Assembly: GCA_018263175.1 (NCBI GenBank)
Contig: JADFDB010000007.1
Coordinates: forward strand, 1 to 39,865
Length of the DNA stretch: 39,865 bases
Origin: Spirochaetota bacterium
Lineage (GTDB): Bacteria; Spirochaetota; UBA4802; UBA5368
Direction of reading: 5' to 3'
Below, piece by piece: positions 38,619 through 39,865 of this stretch. The notes under the pieces were generated by a model. That model made no database searches. It saw nothing but the letters and a program-made list of their open reading frames with translations, and was not told the DNA's origin. The position numbers were made by a program, and so were the translations under genes. Each line of letters opens with the position of its first letter. The stretch's first letter is position 1.

Positions 38619-39856
38619 TGGCGCGCAGGGCATCGATGATCTCGCCCGAAGAGGCGCTGGAGACGATCCTCGGGGAGGTCAGGCTCCTTTCCGCGGAGAT
38701 GGTCCCCCTTTTCGACGCGCCCGGACGGGTCCTCGCCCGCGATATCGTCGCGACGGTCGACATTCCATCGGTTGACAACTCGGCGATGGACGGGTATGCG
38801 CTCTCGGCGGCGGACGCGCGCGGCGCGACGAAGGAGCGGCCGGCACGGCTTCCCGTGCGCGGCGAGATACGGGCCGGTCCCGGGGGCGATGCGCCCGCCG
38901 TGACGGCGGGTTCCGCGGTGCGGATAATGACCGGTGCGCCGGTGCCGCGCGGCGCCGATTCGGTGGTCCAGTTCGAGGATACGGCCGAGGAGGACGGCAG
39001 CGTCCTCGTTTTTCGTGAGGTTGAGAAGGGGGAGAACATACGGCGTGCCGGGGAGGATGTAACCCGCGGCGCGGTCGTTCTGGCGAGTGGCGTGCGCATC
39101 GGTTCGGCCGAAACCGGGCTTCTCGCCTCGCTCAACCGGACGTTCATCCCCGTTTCGCGGCGGCCCGCGGCGGCGATACTCTCAACCGGCGATGAAATCG
39201 TCGACCTCGGCCAGGAATTGAAGGACGGCCAGATACGCAACAGCAACGCCTATACGCTGCATTCAGAGATCCGCCGCTATGGCGGGAACCCCCGCTACCT
39301 CGGGATCGCTCCGGACACGAAAGAGGCCACGGTGGCGATGCTCCGGGAGGCGCTGGAAGCGGATGTGGTGATCACCACGGGCGGCGTCTCGATGGGACGA
39401 TACGATTTCGTGACCGAGGCCCTCGGGGAACTCGGTGTGGAGATCATGATAGAAACGATACGCATGAAGCCCGGCAAGCCCTGTGTCTTCGGCAGAAAAG
39501 GGACGACGCTTTTCTTCGGCCTGCCGGGGAACCCCGTCTCCACGATGGTATCATTTATTCAGTTTGTCCGCCCGGCGCTCCTTCGCATGATGGGGGCGCG
39601 CCGTATCGAAAAGCCGCTCGTGCGCGCCGTTCTCGCCGAGGACATTCGGAAAAAGACGGGGCGCACTCATTTCGTACGCGGCATTTTCAGCGTGCTCGAT
39701 GGAAACTTCAGCGTTTCGACTACCGGCCCGCAGGGCTCCGGCATACTCAGGTCCATGAGTGACGCAAACTGCCTCATCATCATCCCCGAGGAAACCGGTA
39801 ACGTGCGCGCCGGCGAGACGGTGCTCATACAGCTCATCGAGCACGGGGAGATCTGA
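38618..39856 (+). CDS. moeA: Molybdopterin molybdenumtransferase MoeA
   Basis: The ATG at 38618 overlaps the sigma-factor stop (TGATG) and is preceded by AAGGAG 11 bases up. The GTG at 38606 is part of that ribosome-binding site, so 412 residues is preferred. Motifs: VDNSAMDGYAL, RIMTGAPVPRGADSVV, ILSTGDEIVDLG, NSNAYTL, VITTGGVSMGRYDFV and FGLPGNPVSTMVSF. MoeA inserts molybdate into adenylated molybdopterin to finish the molybdenum cofactor. The next gene appears to start at its stop codon, so it is probably within a longer cofactor operon. Confidence 0.96.
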   Translation: MARRASMISPEEALETILGEVRLLSAEMVPLFDAPGRVLARDIVATVDIPSVDNSAMDGYALSAADARGATKERPARLPVRGEIRAGPGGDAPAVTAGSAVRIMTGAPVPRGADSVVQFEDTAEEDGSVLVFREVEKGENIRRAGEDVTRGAVVLASGVRIGSAETGLLASLNRTFIPVSRRPAAAILSTGDEIVDLGQELKDGQIRNSNAYTLHSEIRRYGGNPRYLGIAPDTKEATVAMLREALEADVVITTGGVSMGRYDFVTEALGELGVEIMIETIRMKPGKPCVFGRKGTTLFFGLPGNPVSTMVSFIQFVRPALLRMMGARRIEKPLVRAVLAEDIRKKTGRTHFVRGIFSVLDGNFSVSTTGPQGSGILRSMSDANCLIIIPEETGNVRAGETVLIQLIEHGEI

Positions 39857-39865
39857 TGGCGGGCG
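39856..39865 (+). CDS. Possible start of the next gene (truncated)
   Basis: The moeA stop reads TGATGGCGGGCG, so an ATG overlaps it by one base, exactly as at the sigma factor-moeA and selA-selB junctions. Only three codons are visible; the product is unknown. Another cofactor gene would be the natural guess, but there is no evidence inside the window. Confidence 0.3.

Noticed and set aside
1-39865. CRISPR array, insertion sequence with transposase, or defence island
   Set aside because: No regularly spaced direct repeats, no transposase, Cas, toxin or restriction gene was recognised. The repeated elements found are short, lack genes and are not evenly spaced.

Overview
The window looks like a chromosomal segment of a GC-rich, free-living spirochaete. 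Two tandem FlaB-type flagellin genes encode the core-filament signature WFHMGPN...QRER, which resembles Leptospira-type periplasmic flagellins. fliM, a CheX-like phosphatase gene, an XPB-type helicase and several lipoprotein or outer-membrane-barrel genes fit a diderm, motile spirochaete. There is no sign of a phage, an integrative element or a CRISPR array. Nearly all of the window is core or lineage-specific chromosomal DNA.

Layout. Bases 1-4799 hold the tail of a COG2509-type FAD-dependent dehydrogenase, a membrane-anchored sulfatase-superfamily enzyme and a family-2 glycoside hydrolase. Bases 4822-6882 hold a promoter, a secreted protein of unknown function and fliM; these face a degenerate M23 'peptidase' (6895-7908, minus). 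Bases 8442-10417 are two flaB genes ending in a clear terminator. After a structured non-coding stretch with nested inverted repeats come minus-strand genes: a small outer-membrane barrel, a 99-residue unknown, a BNR/DUF4015 glycosidase-like protein, an XPB helicase and an SRPBCC protein. Bases 16461-19091 hold an HDAC-family deacetylase, a CapA-like protein (minus) and a lipoprotein. Bases 19113-23052 are a tight three-gene minus operon: a lamin-tail-like secreted protein, a barrel with a ComEA-like helix-hairpin-helix, and a second barrel. Bases 23296-28214 hold a CPBP-like membrane protein, two small proteins, a 379-residue orphan, a thiolase and a TPR protein. Bases 28239-32718 are a complete selenocysteine locus: selD, tRNA-Sec, selA, selB. 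HEAT-repeat and coaX genes follow. A 0.9-kb AT-rich gap with clustered DnaA-box motifs leads to cheX-like, sodium:solute symporter, ECF sigma and moeA genes.

The selD gene carries an in-frame TGA where the catalytic Cys/Sec sits, so the first gene of the selenium pathway is itself a selenoprotein. moeA in the same window supplies molybdenum cofactor. Together they suggest a Sec- and Mo-dependent oxidoreductase, such as a formate dehydrogenase, elsewhere in the genome (inference).

The strongest unexplained signals are non-coding. One is an 85-87 bp element with terminal inverted repeats (GAGTTGTTGCA), present in five full copies and one internally deleted copy, always between genes. The other is the DnaA-box cluster at 35164-35447. 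Two predicted metalloproteases (M23 and CPBP) have lost key histidines.
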